64,000 bases of DNA from Planctomycetota bacterium (GCA_016873165.1 VGXV01000005.1:1-64000), one strand, 5' to 3'. Shown: positions 10,901 through 19,279, counted from the first letter of the stretch. Numbers and translations: made by a program. The notes: generated from the letters alone by a model not told the origin.

Positions 10901-11764
10901 GGCAGTTGCCAGTTGTCCCTCTCCTCTCCTGATAAATTTCAGGGCCATGAGTTCCACATTAAAATTTACCCCGGCAATGCCTTTCCCATTGCCCTCAACG
11001 GCGCCTATTACCCCTGCCACTGCGGTTCCGTGTCCACCCTGGATATCATTTGCATCCTCCATGGGATCTCCCTCGCCTCTTCCGTCATCGGTGGTGTTTA
11101 TGCCATGAATATCGTCAATATATCCGTTATTGTCATCGTCCGTGTTATTTCCTGCGATTTCACCGGGATTTGTCCACATGTTGTCCGCAAGGTCTTCATG
11201 GGTATATTCGATCCCCGAATCCACCACTCCGACGACAATCTTTGGATTGGGGGAAGGGTCTCCGTTAAAAGTGTCCCAAGCCTCAGCGGCATCAATGTCT
11301 GCATCTGCCGTCCCGCCGGTTTGCCCGGTATTATGCAATGCCCAAAGATTTGAAAATTGCGTATCTGTTGGCAAGTAATCCTCATAATAGATGAAATTCG
11401 GTTCTGCGTATTTCACATTCGGATTTTTTTCATACACCTGCGCGAAGTCATTGACGTCGCTGTTTTCAGGCAATTGTATATGGCTGATGCCGAATTCTTT
11501 GAACGAATTGATCTCTTTTCCCCCAAGGGCTTCGTTTACTGCATCGATTGCCTGTTGGGGGACGTGTTCGTTGAATTTTACGATAAGTTCACCCTCCACA
11601 TACTCAAACGGCCCCCGGTAAGGATCGTCAGGGGTGCTTTCTCCAAAGGAACTCTTTCCGGCGCTGCACAGATGCAATACGGTAAGGATGAAAAGAAGTG
11701 AAAGTACCGGCAGAAACGTATGATTCCTTGCACTCCGAACTATTGTTAAATTAATATTTTTCAT
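7982..11764 (-). CDS. Secreted multidomain subtilase (S8, TIG, Kelch, two LamG)
   Basis: A 1260-residue exported serine protease. Order of parts: signal peptide (1-~36); an inhibitor-like prodomain (~50-128, VEGELIVKF to KYAEPNF); a subtilisin S8 domain with Asp182 (VVDSG), His245 (GGHGT), Asn342 (GGAGN) and Ser410 (GGVSMS); an IPT/TIG domain (~475-555); a Kelch propeller with six IYxxGG-type strands (~556-850); and two LamG/concanavalin-like domains of 199 residues each. The Ser motif deviates from the usual GTSMA but keeps the nucleophile. Kelch and LamG modules are known to bind proteins or glycans, so a cell-surface or matrix-bound processing protease is a reasonable inference. No sorting signal is visible at the C-terminus. 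It is a single gene with long spacers on its 5' side. Confidence 0.9.
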   Translation of the reverse strand: MKNINLTIVRSARNHTFLPVLSLLFILTVLHLCSAGKSSFGESTPDDPYRGPFEYVEGELIVKFNEHVPQQAIDAVNEALGGKEINSFKEFGISHIQLPENSDVNDFAQVYEKNPNVKYAEPNFIYYEDYLPTDTQFSNLWALHNTGQTGGTADADIDAAEAWDTFNGDPSPNPKIVVGVVDSGIEYTHEDLADNMWTNPGEIAGNNTDDDNNGYIDDIHGINTTDDGRGEGDPMEDANDIQGGHGTAVAGVIGAVEGNGKGIAGVNFNVELMALKFIRRGEGQLATALECLNYAIDMKKNHNVNIRVLNNSWGGGPYSQALSDVIDELKVNDILFIGGAGNLSRDTDVSAYYPASYPQDNVISVAGTNFNDSMVSYSSFGASTVDVFAPTENIRTTMLNNSYTSAGGVSMSVAYTTGVASLLFGYYLSATYADVRDIMFSTVDRPATIPSGKTITGGRINANNALDRNYPGSLPPVITKIAPVFGSIGATVTITGSHFDVTEGSVAFNGIAAAISSWSDTEITCTVPDGASTGRVEVATNSSVSNSTNPIFTVSCVDARGAMPTAVYRPAVAVHNGKIYAIGGFTITLLSTGQVVNEDADFVQIYDTLTDTFSTTTDVNGNDVGKPTSASNACAATIDGKIYVAGGYVPTTPPTRLDVLEVYDIASNTWDTTKAPLPKGLSGASAVALNGILYVMGGASTTTSGGFIDEKELYRYDPASDTWTQLSPMNANRAFFGAAVINGKIYVCGGHGDAGFLSSAEVYDPTANTWTTLASMNSARYDFGCVAINGKLVIFGGNDKVESPPYYDSVEIYDPELNQWSLHDCPLSIARQGVRGAVVNNNVYALCGMDGPQSLYNVIDVMNFDTLEAYYNFEEGAGAIAGDSSGNGNDGTINGGAIWTSGANGMGGGLQFDGVNDYVDIGDIDLADAFTIAAWIKINNLGKLAIVGKTYQTYQFFVSSTGNLMFQRNSTTPINYAAGLIPSTWYHVAVTFDTTNGMSLYLNGSLVSTNGDTTVTNVNDTVTKIGATNFTPKNFFSGVIDEVRIYRSALTGQEIQDMIVSVPNNVLGSYNFEEGSGTIAVDSSGNGNDGSINGEAVWTTGANEIGGGLQFDGVNDYVDIGDIDLTDAFTIAAWIKINNLGKLAIVGKTYQSYQFFVSSTGNLMFQRNSATPINYPAGLVPGTWYHVAVTFDTTNGMSLYLNGSLVSANGDTTITNVNDTAAKIGATNFTPKNFFSGVIDKVRIYNAAITSQEIQDLYNN
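7985..9170 (-). repeat. Tandem duplication of the LamG-coding unit
   Basis: The two C-terminal LamG domains of the subtilase are encoded by near-identical tandem units. The same landmark (GAAATTTTTCGGG) recurs at 8063 and 8660, an offset of 597 bases or exactly 199 codons. The high DNA identity points to a recent in-frame duplication or continuing gene conversion. Confidence 0.9.
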
Positions 11765-11980
11765 CTCTTTTCTCCTCTATGAAAATGATGCGGGATAATA
11801 ACTGATATTGGATACACGATGCAGGATTTACGATACGGGACTTTATAAGCCAAATAATCTTATATTCACACACTCAGTTTATGATTTCAATACCCACAAA
11901 AGAAGGTGTCCGAATGGGGATATATAATCGGGTGGTGTGAAAACAATATACAAATAACGGAATGAATTTACCTAATACAT

Positions 11981-12056
11981 AGGGCAGCATAGCCGCAACC
12001 AAATTGACCACCCCTCTTTTTCCCCTCCTTCGCAAGGAGGGGATGTAGGGGAGGTA
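11981..12056. repeat. Intergenic palindrome (CCCCTCCTT/AAGGAGGGG)
   Basis: The ~430-base spacer between the subtilase start and the porin start contains a hairpin at 12022-12042 with 9-bp arms CCCCTCCTT/AAGGAGGGG. It is nested in longer weak arms (ACCCCTC, GGGGAGG). A related degenerate copy lies near 63870-63900, preceded by similar CAGCATAG text. The rest of the spacer, before the promoter at 12124, shows nothing I can name. Confidence 0.6.
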
Positions 12057-12123
12057 AAAAACGTGCTAAAAAAAGAAGTTTTTACATGGTAATAATATAG
12101 AACGATAAAAAAATAAAAAGATA

Positions 12124-12176
12124 TTGACAAAGTTGTTGTTTACTATATAATCCCTTTTAAGTGAGAATGAGTCTCA
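12124..12176 (+). promoter_or_regulatory. Promoter with Fur-box-like operator for the porin
   Basis: TTGACA (12124-12129) and TATAAT (12146-12151) with a 16-base spacer form a near-consensus sigma-70 promoter. Ten bases downstream lies the dyad TGAGAATGAGTCTCA (12162-12176). It matches 11 of 14 fixed positions of the 7-1-7 Fur core TGATAATnATTATCA. The placement at the transcription start fits iron-dependent repression. Identical 15-mers occur at 17789 and 28047. Confidence 0.75.
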
Positions 12177-12199
12177 ATCTATATATAAAGGAGCGTGAT

Positions 12200-13666
12200 A
12201 TGAGGTATATATGTTTTTTTGTTGTTCTGACCGGCATGTGTTTCTTTATTCCGCAGGCGTTTGCTCAGTCCGGCGAAGCGGAATTGAAAAACAGGGTTGA
12301 TATGCTTGAAAATGAATTGAAAGAAATTAAAGACTTGCTGAAAAATCAATTGTCGAGGGATATGCAGAAAGATGAAGAAATTGCCGCCTTGAAAAACCAA
12401 TTGGCGGAACAGACAGCAGCAATGAGTATGAAAGCGGAAAGTGTTCAGACAACGAATGAGACTGAGGAAAAAATCGTTGCCGGGAAGGAAGTTGAAAAGG
12501 AACTCTACTTGTCAAAAAAGAGTTCTGAAATAGTGGAAAAAGACCTTGCCCCGTCATTTGGCGGTGTATACACAAAACCCTTTTTGAGAAGGTATGGCAG
12601 GAATACTTACGTGGGCGGGTACATGGATTTCGAATACAGGGCGCCTGAGGATGAAGACTCCGCTCACGGATTTACGCAGAAACGATTTATACCGTTTATC
12701 TATTCTGATATATCTGATCGGGTAAAATTGGCGACGGAAATTGAATTCGAATATGGAGGCGTAGGGGGCGGCAGAAGCGGGGAGGTAATTCTTGAGTTTG
12801 GCACCATCGATTTTTTAGTCACCGAATGGATCAACTGGAGGGGAGGATATCTCCTTACTCCTTTGGGTAAATTCAATCTGGTTCATGATTCTCCTGTGCA
12901 GGATCTTACCGATCGTCCCCTTGTGGATCAGTTAATTATCCCGTCAACGCTTACCGATCTTGGAATGGGTTTTTTCGGAACATTGTATCCGACGGAGCTG
13001 GGCAAGCTTGATTATGAAATTTATATTACCGACGGGGTTTTTAAAGGATTGGATGAAGAAGGCAACGTCAGCATCGGGGAATCAAATGGCTTGAGGAGCG
13101 CAAAAGGAGGCTACTATGATGACAGTTATAATAAGAGCCCGGCAGTTGTGGGACGCGTATCATTTAGCCCTTTTATCGGACTCGATGTCGGGGCGTCTTC
13201 ATATACAAGCAGGTATGATGAAAATAATGATAATCAGTTGACGATATCTGCTCTTGATTTTACCTATCAAAGGGGATCGTTTGAGTTCCTGGGAGAAAGC
13301 GCGTATGCGTTTATAGAGACGGACGATTTTGCAAAAGATTCCGGCATTACCGATGATATGTGGGGATATTATCTTGAGGCACGTTACCACTTTATGCCAC
13401 TTTTCCTGAGAGATTTGTCTCCGCAACTATTTAGTGAAAATTCAACATTTACCGGTGTATTGCGATGGGACCAGGTGCAGACAGCCGGCAGGGATGATGA
13501 TTTTGAAAAAGTTCATTGGCTGAGATCGAGGATCACGCCGGGCATTAATTACCGGTATACTGAAGATACGGTATTTAAAGTGGATTACCAAATTAATATG
13601 GAAGACAAAGATATGCCTGATGAGGCAAATAACGCATTTTTGTTTTCCGTGGCAACGTATTTTTAA
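12200..13666 (+). CDS. Outer-membrane porin with periplasmic coiled coil
   Basis: A 488-residue outer-membrane beta-barrel protein. The signal peptide ends at AFA (residue 22). A coiled coil (about 27-75, ELKNRVDMLENELKEIKDLL) resembles the periplasmic trimerisation or peptidoglycan-contacting segment of some porins. The rest is alternating hydrophobic/polar strands ending in the C-terminal Phe (SVATYF) recognised by BAM. The barrel resembles phosphate-selective-porin-like (OprO/OprP-like) proteins, but the family call is tentative. The ATG at 12200 has AAGGAG upstream; an in-frame GTG at 12161 lies at the edge of the operator and is unlikely to be the start. The Fur-box-like site implies iron-dependent expression, so a role in metal or metal-chelate passage is an inference. 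Confidence 0.8.
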   Translation: MRYICFFVVLTGMCFFIPQAFAQSGEAELKNRVDMLENELKEIKDLLKNQLSRDMQKDEEIAALKNQLAEQTAAMSMKAESVQTTNETEEKIVAGKEVEKELYLSKKSSEIVEKDLAPSFGGVYTKPFLRRYGRNTYVGGYMDFEYRAPEDEDSAHGFTQKRFIPFIYSDISDRVKLATEIEFEYGGVGGGRSGEVILEFGTIDFLVTEWINWRGGYLLTPLGKFNLVHDSPVQDLTDRPLVDQLIIPSTLTDLGMGFFGTLYPTELGKLDYEIYITDGVFKGLDEEGNVSIGESNGLRSAKGGYYDDSYNKSPAVVGRVSFSPFIGLDVGASSYTSRYDENNDNQLTISALDFTYQRGSFEFLGESAYAFIETDDFAKDSGITDDMWGYYLEARYHFMPLFLRDLSPQLFSENSTFTGVLRWDQVQTAGRDDDFEKVHWLRSRITPGINYRYTEDTVFKVDYQINMEDKDMPDEANNAFLFSVATYF

Positions 13667-13786
13667 CGAAAGAATCAGCAAATGTATATAAATCACCGAT
13701 AAATGCGGTTTTTAATTTGTGAGATAACTGTTCTCTCTGCAAAAAGTATTGTGTGATCGGTGTTTTTAAAATAAGGAGCAATTACT

Positions 13787-15214
13787 ATGAAGGGAAATAT
13801 ACTTATTTTGGGGGGCGGCGCATGCGGACTTTCCGCCGCCTGGGAATTGTGCAAACACGGATATAATGTTACCGTACTCGAGAAAGAATCAAGGGTCGGC
13901 GGATTGTGCATTACCAATGAATTCAAGGGATATCGTTTTGATCTCGGCGGGCATCGTTTTATTTCAAAAAATAAGGAACTGGTTGAAGATGTTTGTAAAA
14001 TGATGGGTGACAAACTTCTAACATCATCGAGGAAAAGTGTGATTCTGCTGAAGGGGAAAGTCTTTGATTATCCTCTTTCCGCAAAGGATATTTTCCTGAA
14101 AATGGACATGTGGACAAATACGAAGTCCTTTTTGTCATATCTTGTCGCAGTTTTTTCCAGGATTGTATTTCGCAGGAAAGATGTGTCGTTTGAGGATTGG
14201 ATTGTTCACCGGTTCGGTCGTACGCTGTACAATTTGTTTTTCGGCCCTTATACGGAAAAATTATGGGGCATTTCACCAAAGAAGATTTCTTCCGACTGGG
14301 CTTCCCAGCGTATTTCTTTGCTAAACTTGCGGGATGTTCTTTTCCGGCTCCTGAAATTGAAGAAAGGCACGCCGAGAACCTATGCAAAGGGATATTATTA
14401 TCCTAAAAAAGGCATTGGGCAGATGTTTGATATGATGGGGAGTGAAATAGAAAAATTGGGGGGAAAAATAGTCCTGAATGCAGAGGTGCAGAGAGTACAT
14501 ATCAACAATAATACAATAACCGGCGTGCGGTACCTTGACAATGGCATTGAGAAGAATATCGATTGTGATGCAGTGATTTCCACCATATCATTGCCTGATC
14601 TGATTAAGGCATTTCCGAAACAGTTCACTTATGATATGGAAAAACATGTATCATCCCTGAAATTTCGTGCGGTGCGTTTCCTTAATATGCTCGTAGATAT
14701 GCCGGATATCAGCGATAATACATGGATGTACGTATCCGAAGGGAAATATATCATGACGCGCATTCAGGAACCCAAACGGAGAAGCCCGTTCAGCGCGCCT
14801 GAGGGAAAAACATCCGTGATGCTTGAAATTCCATGCAACGAGGGTGATGAAACATGGAGTTGTTCAAAGGAGAAATTGCTGGAACGATGCCTGAAAGATT
14901 TAAAAGATCTGGGATTCGATATAAGGGATAAGGTTATCGACTATTTTACCACAAGCGTAACGCAGGGATATCCTGTCTATACCCTTGATTATGTTGAACA
15001 CAGACAAAAACTCTTTGATTTTTTAGAAAAATATGAAAATATTATCACGTGCGGCAGGCAGGGGACTTTCCGGTACATTTTTATGGATATTGCAATGGAG
15101 ATGGGAATCGCCGCTGCACAGCATCTGATGCTCGATAGGGTGTCAAAGAAGGATACTATTCATTACATGCGTTCAGAAAAGGAACTTATTGAAGTAAGTT
15201 CTGTGACGTCTTAA
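13787..15214 (+). CDS. FAD-dependent oxidoreductase (amine-oxidase/UGM-like fold)
   Basis: Cytoplasmic FAD-binding protein of 475 aa in the amine oxidase/protoporphyrinogen oxidase-like superfamily. The N-terminal GGGACGLSAAWEL dinucleotide motif (residues 8-20), EKESRVGG and DLGGHRF (about 53-59) are diagnostic. The FGPYTEKLWG segment is typical of a group found next to membrane glycosyltransferases and often annotated as protoporphyrinogen oxidase or UDP-galactopyranose-mutase-like. The start has a clear AAGGAG. It is followed after 17 bases by a GT-C glycosyltransferase, so a role in glycan or lipid-sugar metabolism is more likely than heme synthesis. The exact reaction is unknown. Confidence 0.8.
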   Translation: MKGNILILGGGACGLSAAWELCKHGYNVTVLEKESRVGGLCITNEFKGYRFDLGGHRFISKNKELVEDVCKMMGDKLLTSSRKSVILLKGKVFDYPLSAKDIFLKMDMWTNTKSFLSYLVAVFSRIVFRRKDVSFEDWIVHRFGRTLYNLFFGPYTEKLWGISPKKISSDWASQRISLLNLRDVLFRLLKLKKGTPRTYAKGYYYPKKGIGQMFDMMGSEIEKLGGKIVLNAEVQRVHINNNTITGVRYLDNGIEKNIDCDAVISTISLPDLIKAFPKQFTYDMEKHVSSLKFRAVRFLNMLVDMPDISDNTWMYVSEGKYIMTRIQEPKRRSPFSAPEGKTSVMLEIPCNEGDETWSCSKEKLLERCLKDLKDLGFDIRDKVIDYFTTSVTQGYPVYTLDYVEHRQKLFDFLEKYENIITCGRQGTFRYIFMDIAMEMGIAAAQHLMLDRVSKKDTIHYMRSEKELIEVSSVTS

Positions 15215-15231
15215 AAGAAAGTGTAAGGGAA

Positions 15232-16887
15232 ATGACTGAAATAACTATGACGTCGGTTCAAAATAATGGGCATTTCTTAAAAAGACATATATTCCCTTTA
15301 TGTGCTGTGGCAGTATGCCTTCTGACGAGATTGCTGTTTTTCGGCAGATATATTGATGAATGGGATAGCGTTAACTTTGCCTTTGGTTTGTCAAAGGGAT
15401 ACGATATTTTACACGATCAGCCGCATTTTCCCGGATACCCTGTATACATGTTTTTTAGCTGGATTTGGTATAAGATTATCGGTTCTGACATTAAGGCATT
15501 GATTTTTTCAGGTGTTTTATTCAGCAGCATAGCGGTATTTCCCCTGTATGAACTGGCAAAACGTCTGTTTTCTGAAAACGTGGCAATACTTGCCGTAATT
15601 TTATACATCGTAAATCCGCAAATATGGCTGCAGGCGGAAAAACCACTCTCTGATGCCTTTGGTATTTTTTTTGTCGTTACTTCTGTTTTATTTTTTTACC
15701 TGGCAATAGAAAGCGCTGATGTTTCAGAATATCGGAAAAGGAATGAAAACCGTACTCTAAAATATCTGGCAGTGGGCGGAGTTTTGCTGGGCTTGGGACT
15801 TGGCGTCAGGGTTACGTATCTTGCATTGGTTCCTCTGATGATCTATGTTGCTTTTCAATTACGGAAGAAGATTTCACTTCATAAGATTGCCGTATGGGGC
15901 ATTTCCGGTATTGCCGTTGGCATTTCTTCATGGTTTGTGTATTTGATTGTCCGGTTTACACCGGATAAATTTTTCAAAAAGTTTATGAGTCATGCCGATT
16001 ATCATTTTTACAAAGATGGCAACTCTATTGTTACCACAAATAATTATTTTGACCGGGCGTATGATATTGCTTACCGTTTTATTGCCCATTGTATGGGCAT
16101 GTGGTGGCATGATGCATTTTTTCTGCGGATAGTTCCGACTATTTTTATTATATTTTCAGTAGTCTATTTTGTTAAAAAGGCGAGATGGTCGCAAAAAATA
16201 ATGTTTTTATCGGTCTTCTTCATTTTTTACATTTTATGGATTGTTTTTATACAAAATGCAATACGCCAGATTATGGCGCTTATTCCTTTTATGGCAATAG
16301 TGGTCAGTGCGGGATTGTTTTATTTTTATACGCATTATTTGAAAAATAAAAAATATGGCAATATATGTTTTTATTTTCTGACCGGAATATTTATTTTGTC
16401 GCAAGCGGCTGATTCGGTGAGAATCGTTTCGATAAACAGAAACGAAACCCCTCCTTCCGTTGCGCAAATAAACTATATTACGGAACATTTTCAAAAAGAA
16501 GATTCGAAATTTTATTGTTTGAATGACTGGCGTTTATTCCAGTATTACGCACCGGAGTGGTGTGACAAAAAAAACAGCCATGTTTATTTTGTTTCCCACA
16601 TGAATGGGGTAAGAAATGATTTGCAACGGCTAAAAAACAAACCCGAAAACATTCTTGTGTCATCTAAACTGTTTGGAAGGCACAAATATAAGGAACGGCT
16701 TAGAGAGCTTGCAGTATTTAAAAGGGATAACTATAGTGTTGCGGATTACAACTGGGTTGCATTGTATCGTTTTGAAAGGAAAAATACGCAAAACAAACAA
16801 GAGGGAAAGAGAAGTATTTTAAAAAAACAGGATTTTATCGACGATCAGGGAGGGATACCATTAGTGAAATTTGATGAAATGAAATAA
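15232..16887 (+). CDS. GT-C family membrane glycosyltransferase (PMT/GT39-like)
   Basis: Polytopic inner-membrane protein of 551 aa with about ten to twelve helices. The first periplasmic loop carries the acidic DEWDS motif (around residue 43) and the HFPGYP segment typical of PMT_2/GT39-like transferases, which use polyprenyl-phosphate sugars and act on the periplasmic side. A basic soluble tail of ~100 residues follows the last helix. It is in an operon with the FAD oxidoreductase and close to exported Gly/Ser-rich proteins that could be glycosylation targets (inference). An in-frame internal start is possible, but the ATG at 15232 is kept because of operon spacing. Confidence 0.75.
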   Translation: MTEITMTSVQNNGHFLKRHIFPLCAVAVCLLTRLLFFGRYIDEWDSVNFAFGLSKGYDILHDQPHFPGYPVYMFFSWIWYKIIGSDIKALIFSGVLFSSIAVFPLYELAKRLFSENVAILAVILYIVNPQIWLQAEKPLSDAFGIFFVVTSVLFFYLAIESADVSEYRKRNENRTLKYLAVGGVLLGLGLGVRVTYLALVPLMIYVAFQLRKKISLHKIAVWGISGIAVGISSWFVYLIVRFTPDKFFKKFMSHADYHFYKDGNSIVTTNNYFDRAYDIAYRFIAHCMGMWWHDAFFLRIVPTIFIIFSVVYFVKKARWSQKIMFLSVFFIFYILWIVFIQNAIRQIMALIPFMAIVVSAGLFYFYTHYLKNKKYGNICFYFLTGIFILSQAADSVRIVSINRNETPPSVAQINYITEHFQKEDSKFYCLNDWRLFQYYAPEWCDKKNSHVYFVSHMNGVRNDLQRLKNKPENILVSSKLFGRHKYKERLRELAVFKRDNYSVADYNWVALYRFERKNTQNKQEGKRSILKKQDFIDDQGGIPLVKFDEMK

Positions 16888-16947
16888 GACGGGAAATGTT
16901 TTCATAAGAAACCAGATTTTTTTTAATTCGAAAAGGAGGATAAAAAA

Positions 16948-17427
16948 ATGATAAAGCCGTTGTATTTGTCGATGTGTTTTGCGCTTGCATTGGGTTTGCT
17001 CTCTTCATTTGGTGAAGTAAAGGCGCATGGTGAAGATCATGGTGAAGGCACTGCAAGCATATCGGGCACGGTGACTGACGATCAAAGCGCGCCGGTAAGC
17101 GGCGCTACTATAAAGTTGAAAAACAAGGAATCAAAATTCAAAGATAAAGGCACTACGGGAACAAGCGGCGAGTTTGAATTTTCAGGCTTAGAGGCGGGGA
17201 AATATCAGTTGACCGTTAAAAAGTCAGGATATTCAAAGGCAAAGAAAAGTTTTAACCTTGCGGATGGAGAAGCGTCGGTCGTTGATATACAACTAAAAGC
17301 AAAAGGGAGTGGCGGTGGCAGTGGCGGTGGGTCAGGATCCGGTTCCGGAAGCGGAAGTGGTTCCGGTGGTGGCAGCGGCGGAGGCTCTGGCAGTGGCAGT
17401 GGTTCCGGAAGCGGAAGTGGTGTATGA
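16948..17427 (+). CDS. Exported Cna-B-like protein with Gly-Ser tail
   Basis: A small secreted protein of 159 aa. The signal peptide (1-~26) ends at VKA; a His-rich junction (HGEDHGEG) follows. One carboxypeptidase-regulatory-like domain (about 36-118) carries SGTVTDDQSAPVSGATIKL, EFEFSGLEAGKY and GYSKAKKSF. The last ~40 residues are almost pure Gly/Ser. The start has AGGAGG eight bases upstream. The beta-sandwich domain is a known structural or binding module; the flexible tail could be a linker, an O-glycosylation target or a spacer. Similar domains and a similar tail occur on neighbours (17826, 19516), so these proteins may act together at the cell surface. Confidence 0.75.
   Translation: MIKPLYLSMCFALALGLLSSFGEVKAHGEDHGEGTASISGTVTDDQSAPVSGATIKLKNKESKFKDKGTTGTSGEFEFSGLEAGKYQLTVKKSGYSKAKKSFNLADGEASVVDIQLKAKGSGGGSGGGSGSGSGSGSGSGGGSGGGSGSGSGSGSGSGV
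17305..17421 (+). repeat. Low-complexity Gly-Ser coding repeat
   Basis: About 39 codons alternate GGN and AGN/TCN in blocks GSGGGSGGG and GSGSGSGS, with a higher-order unit repeated twice (a TCCGGTTCCGGAAGCGGAAG-like stretch recurs). The antisense strand shows a long proline-rich open frame that is only a shadow. Tail length probably varies between strains by slippage. Confidence 0.85.
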
Positions 17428-17700
17428 TGCGTTATTTGATAATTTAAACAAGGAATTTCAATCTGTTCACGTAGTGGCAAGGCACGCCTTGCCACTACGT
17501 TGTTAAAAGTTGCTGAAGACTTATTTAAACGTTTAGGAATTTCAATCTCTGTAGGGTGGGCATCGCCCACCGTCTCACGTTGCTTGTACAGACGCATAGC
17601 AATACCTTGCCTACCAGCAGGCAGGCGTCTCTACGTTTGGTGGGCAATGCCCACCCTACATTGCTAAAAATTGCCGAAGGCCTAATTTATGGCATTGGTT
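17428..17700. repeat. Composite intergenic repeat, copy 1
   Basis: Ordered modules: a linker end (AGGAATTTCAATCT); a palindrome at 17471-17498 (GTAGTGGCAAGG...CCTTGCCACTAC); a full linker at 17499-17550 (GTTGTTAAAAGTTGCTGAAG ... AGGAATTTCAATCT); then a nested palindrome 17551-17660 with outer arms GTAGGGTGGGC/GCCCACCCTAC enclosing a GTACAGACGC...GCGTCTCTAC hairpin that itself contains a ~20-base insert; then another linker (17662-17690). The same modules in the same order occur at 40823-41060. Confidence 0.85.
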
Positions 17701-17731
17701 TTCATTAAAAATTCATTAAAAGGAATAAATA

Positions 17732-17754
17732 ATCCCTTCCTATCCGGAAGGGAT
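17732..17754. terminator. Hairpin upstream of operator 2
   Basis: Perfect 9-bp arms ATCCCTTCC/GGAAGGGAT around a 5-base loop. No T-run follows on the + strand, so a terminator role is uncertain; it may be a further dispersed hairpin or a bidirectional signal. Confidence 0.35.
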
Positions 17755-17788
17755 ATGAAAATAGCGTAAAAAAATTTTTATTTAGTGT

Positions 17789-17803
17789 TGAGAATGAGTC
17801 TCA
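17789..17803 (+). promoter_or_regulatory. Fur-box-like operator 2
   Basis: An identical copy of the TGAGAATGAGTCTCA dyad found at 12162 and 28047, 22 bases before the ATG of the exported helical protein at 17826. An AT-rich stretch precedes it, but no clean -35/-10 pair is visible. The identity of the 15-mer across three unrelated upstream regions argues for a shared repressor. Confidence 0.7.
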
Positions 17804-17825
17804 TTTTTTATTAGGAGAATACAAG

Positions 17826-19262
17826 ATGATTCTGAAAAAATTTTTATTTTCGTTTGGTATCGCAGGAATTTTAAGTTGTGTGAATTTAGTATGCCAGGAA
17901 CATTCTGTCATCCACGCCGCATCTCTTACGGGGATGATACTTAACGAGAATGGCGATGGGGTTGAAAAAGCTGAAGTATCGGTTAAAGGGGGAAAGGGGA
18001 CAAAAAAAAAGCAAAAGGTAATAACAGATTCTGACGGGTTTTATGAATTCACAGGACTGAAAAAAGGAAAATACCGCATAAAGATAACTTCTGCCGGATA
18101 CATAAGCGAGGATGAAAAACTGGAGATAGAAAATGGCGCAGATACTATTGAAACTGATTTTACGTTGATTTTTGATGAATACGAGAAGACCAGCGACACT
18201 GAAACAATGGACAATGCCGTTTCTGCTTTTCAGGAAATCGGCACGTTGAGAAAAGAGGATCCCATCAATATCGATGAGATTGCTTCTTTATATGAGGAAT
18301 ACCTGCAGGATTTAACACAACAAATGGATAGCGAATATGGCTTGTCCATGGACAGCGATCTGCTTTCCGCTATGGATGATATTGAGAATGACAGCGATCC
18401 CAAACTGGCTGCGCAAGTAATCGACAAAACCCTTCAGAGGGTGTTTTATCTGGCAATTTATGATCGGATTACAGAGGTTCGCGATGATTACGATGATGAA
18501 AACACCTCGTATCTGCAAGAATTGTGGGATGAGGCGTATTCTGCATATCAGGCCCTTTTCAGCACAGCAGACAGAGAAAATAAAGTGCTTACTGAAGATC
18601 GTCTGTCAATAGAAACAGGAAGCAATCCGAATCTCGAAGATCATATAACGGTTGCCTTTATACGTGGGAAAGAGGCATTGGAGAAAAAAGATTTGGAAGA
18701 AGACGAGATTGAGGTCGGAGTACAACGGCAGGTGATTCGCCTCTCCCTTATAAGGGCTTTCTATATTGCAGTGCTGAGGGAAGTGGAGAGTATTATCAGC
18801 AATCGTGATACAAACCTTGAGAAGGCATTGGAATATCAGAAAGAGGGAGAAGTCTATTACAAGATCGTTGAAGAATATGTTTCCCGCGACAATCCTTCAG
18901 GAAATGAGACAATAAAAAGTCAATTAACCGGTGATGTGTCGGAGGTGGAAGCCGATACCATTGTAAGTGAAATGAGCAGGGGTTTTATCGGCAGGGTAGA
19001 GGGCGAATTGGAAGCGGCAGAATCAAATATAAGCGAAGGAAATCGTATGGATGCCAAGGTTGTGGCTGAGGAGGCATTGCTTTATTCAGAAGTATTTTTG
19101 GAAGATTTGGGATTACGGTTAGGCGATGATTCTATGGATGACATGGAAGATGCTCTCCATGACCTGAGAAATGCCGCCGATAAGATGAAAGAGTCGTCTG
19201 CCGCATCTGCCATAGATACCATTAGTTCATTTATTGAGAGTTACGAAAACGAGTTGTTGTAA
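17826..19262 (+). CDS. Exported Cna-B-like plus all-helical protein, Fur-type control
   Basis: A 478-residue exported protein. Signal peptide 1-~33; one carboxypeptidase-regulatory-like domain (about 34-118; EFTGLKKGKYRIKI, GYISEDEKL); then ~360 residues of predicted helices rich in Glu/Asp. Segments such as RQVIRLSLIRAFYIAVLREVES and ALEYQKEGEVYYKIVEEYVSR recall the periplasmic helical domains attached to FTR1/EfeO-type iron uptake proteins, but this is a resemblance of pattern, not a firm match. AGGAG precedes the ATG by about eight bases. A Fur-box-like operator sits just upstream, which supports an iron-related envelope role. No membrane helix is seen after the signal peptide. Confidence 0.7.
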   Translation: MILKKFLFSFGIAGILSCVNLVCQEHSVIHAASLTGMILNENGDGVEKAEVSVKGGKGTKKKQKVITDSDGFYEFTGLKKGKYRIKITSAGYISEDEKLEIENGADTIETDFTLIFDEYEKTSDTETMDNAVSAFQEIGTLRKEDPINIDEIASLYEEYLQDLTQQMDSEYGLSMDSDLLSAMDDIENDSDPKLAAQVIDKTLQRVFYLAIYDRITEVRDDYDDENTSYLQELWDEAYSAYQALFSTADRENKVLTEDRLSIETGSNPNLEDHITVAFIRGKEALEKKDLEEDEIEVGVQRQVIRLSLIRAFYIAVLREVESIISNRDTNLEKALEYQKEGEVYYKIVEEYVSRDNPSGNETIKSQLTGDVSEVEADTIVSEMSRGFIGRVEGELEAAESNISEGNRMDAKVVAEEALLYSEVFLEDLGLRLGDDSMDDMEDALHDLRNAADKMKESSAASAIDTISSFIESYENELL

Positions 19263-19279
19263 TAGTTCCGTAAATTAAA

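Noticed and set aside
17305-17421. Regular repeat as a CRISPR array
   Set aside because: The repeats are 6-12 base coding units without spacers; they encode Gly-Ser.
17205-17597. Long proline-rich open frame on the minus strand
   Set aside because: It is the antisense of the Gly-Ser tail and composite repeat; no start signal, and the plus-strand gene has a good ribosome-binding site and signal peptide.
17732-17754. Confident terminator upstream of the 17826 gene
   Set aside because: The hairpin is perfect but lacks a following T-run; kept only as a low-confidence feature.
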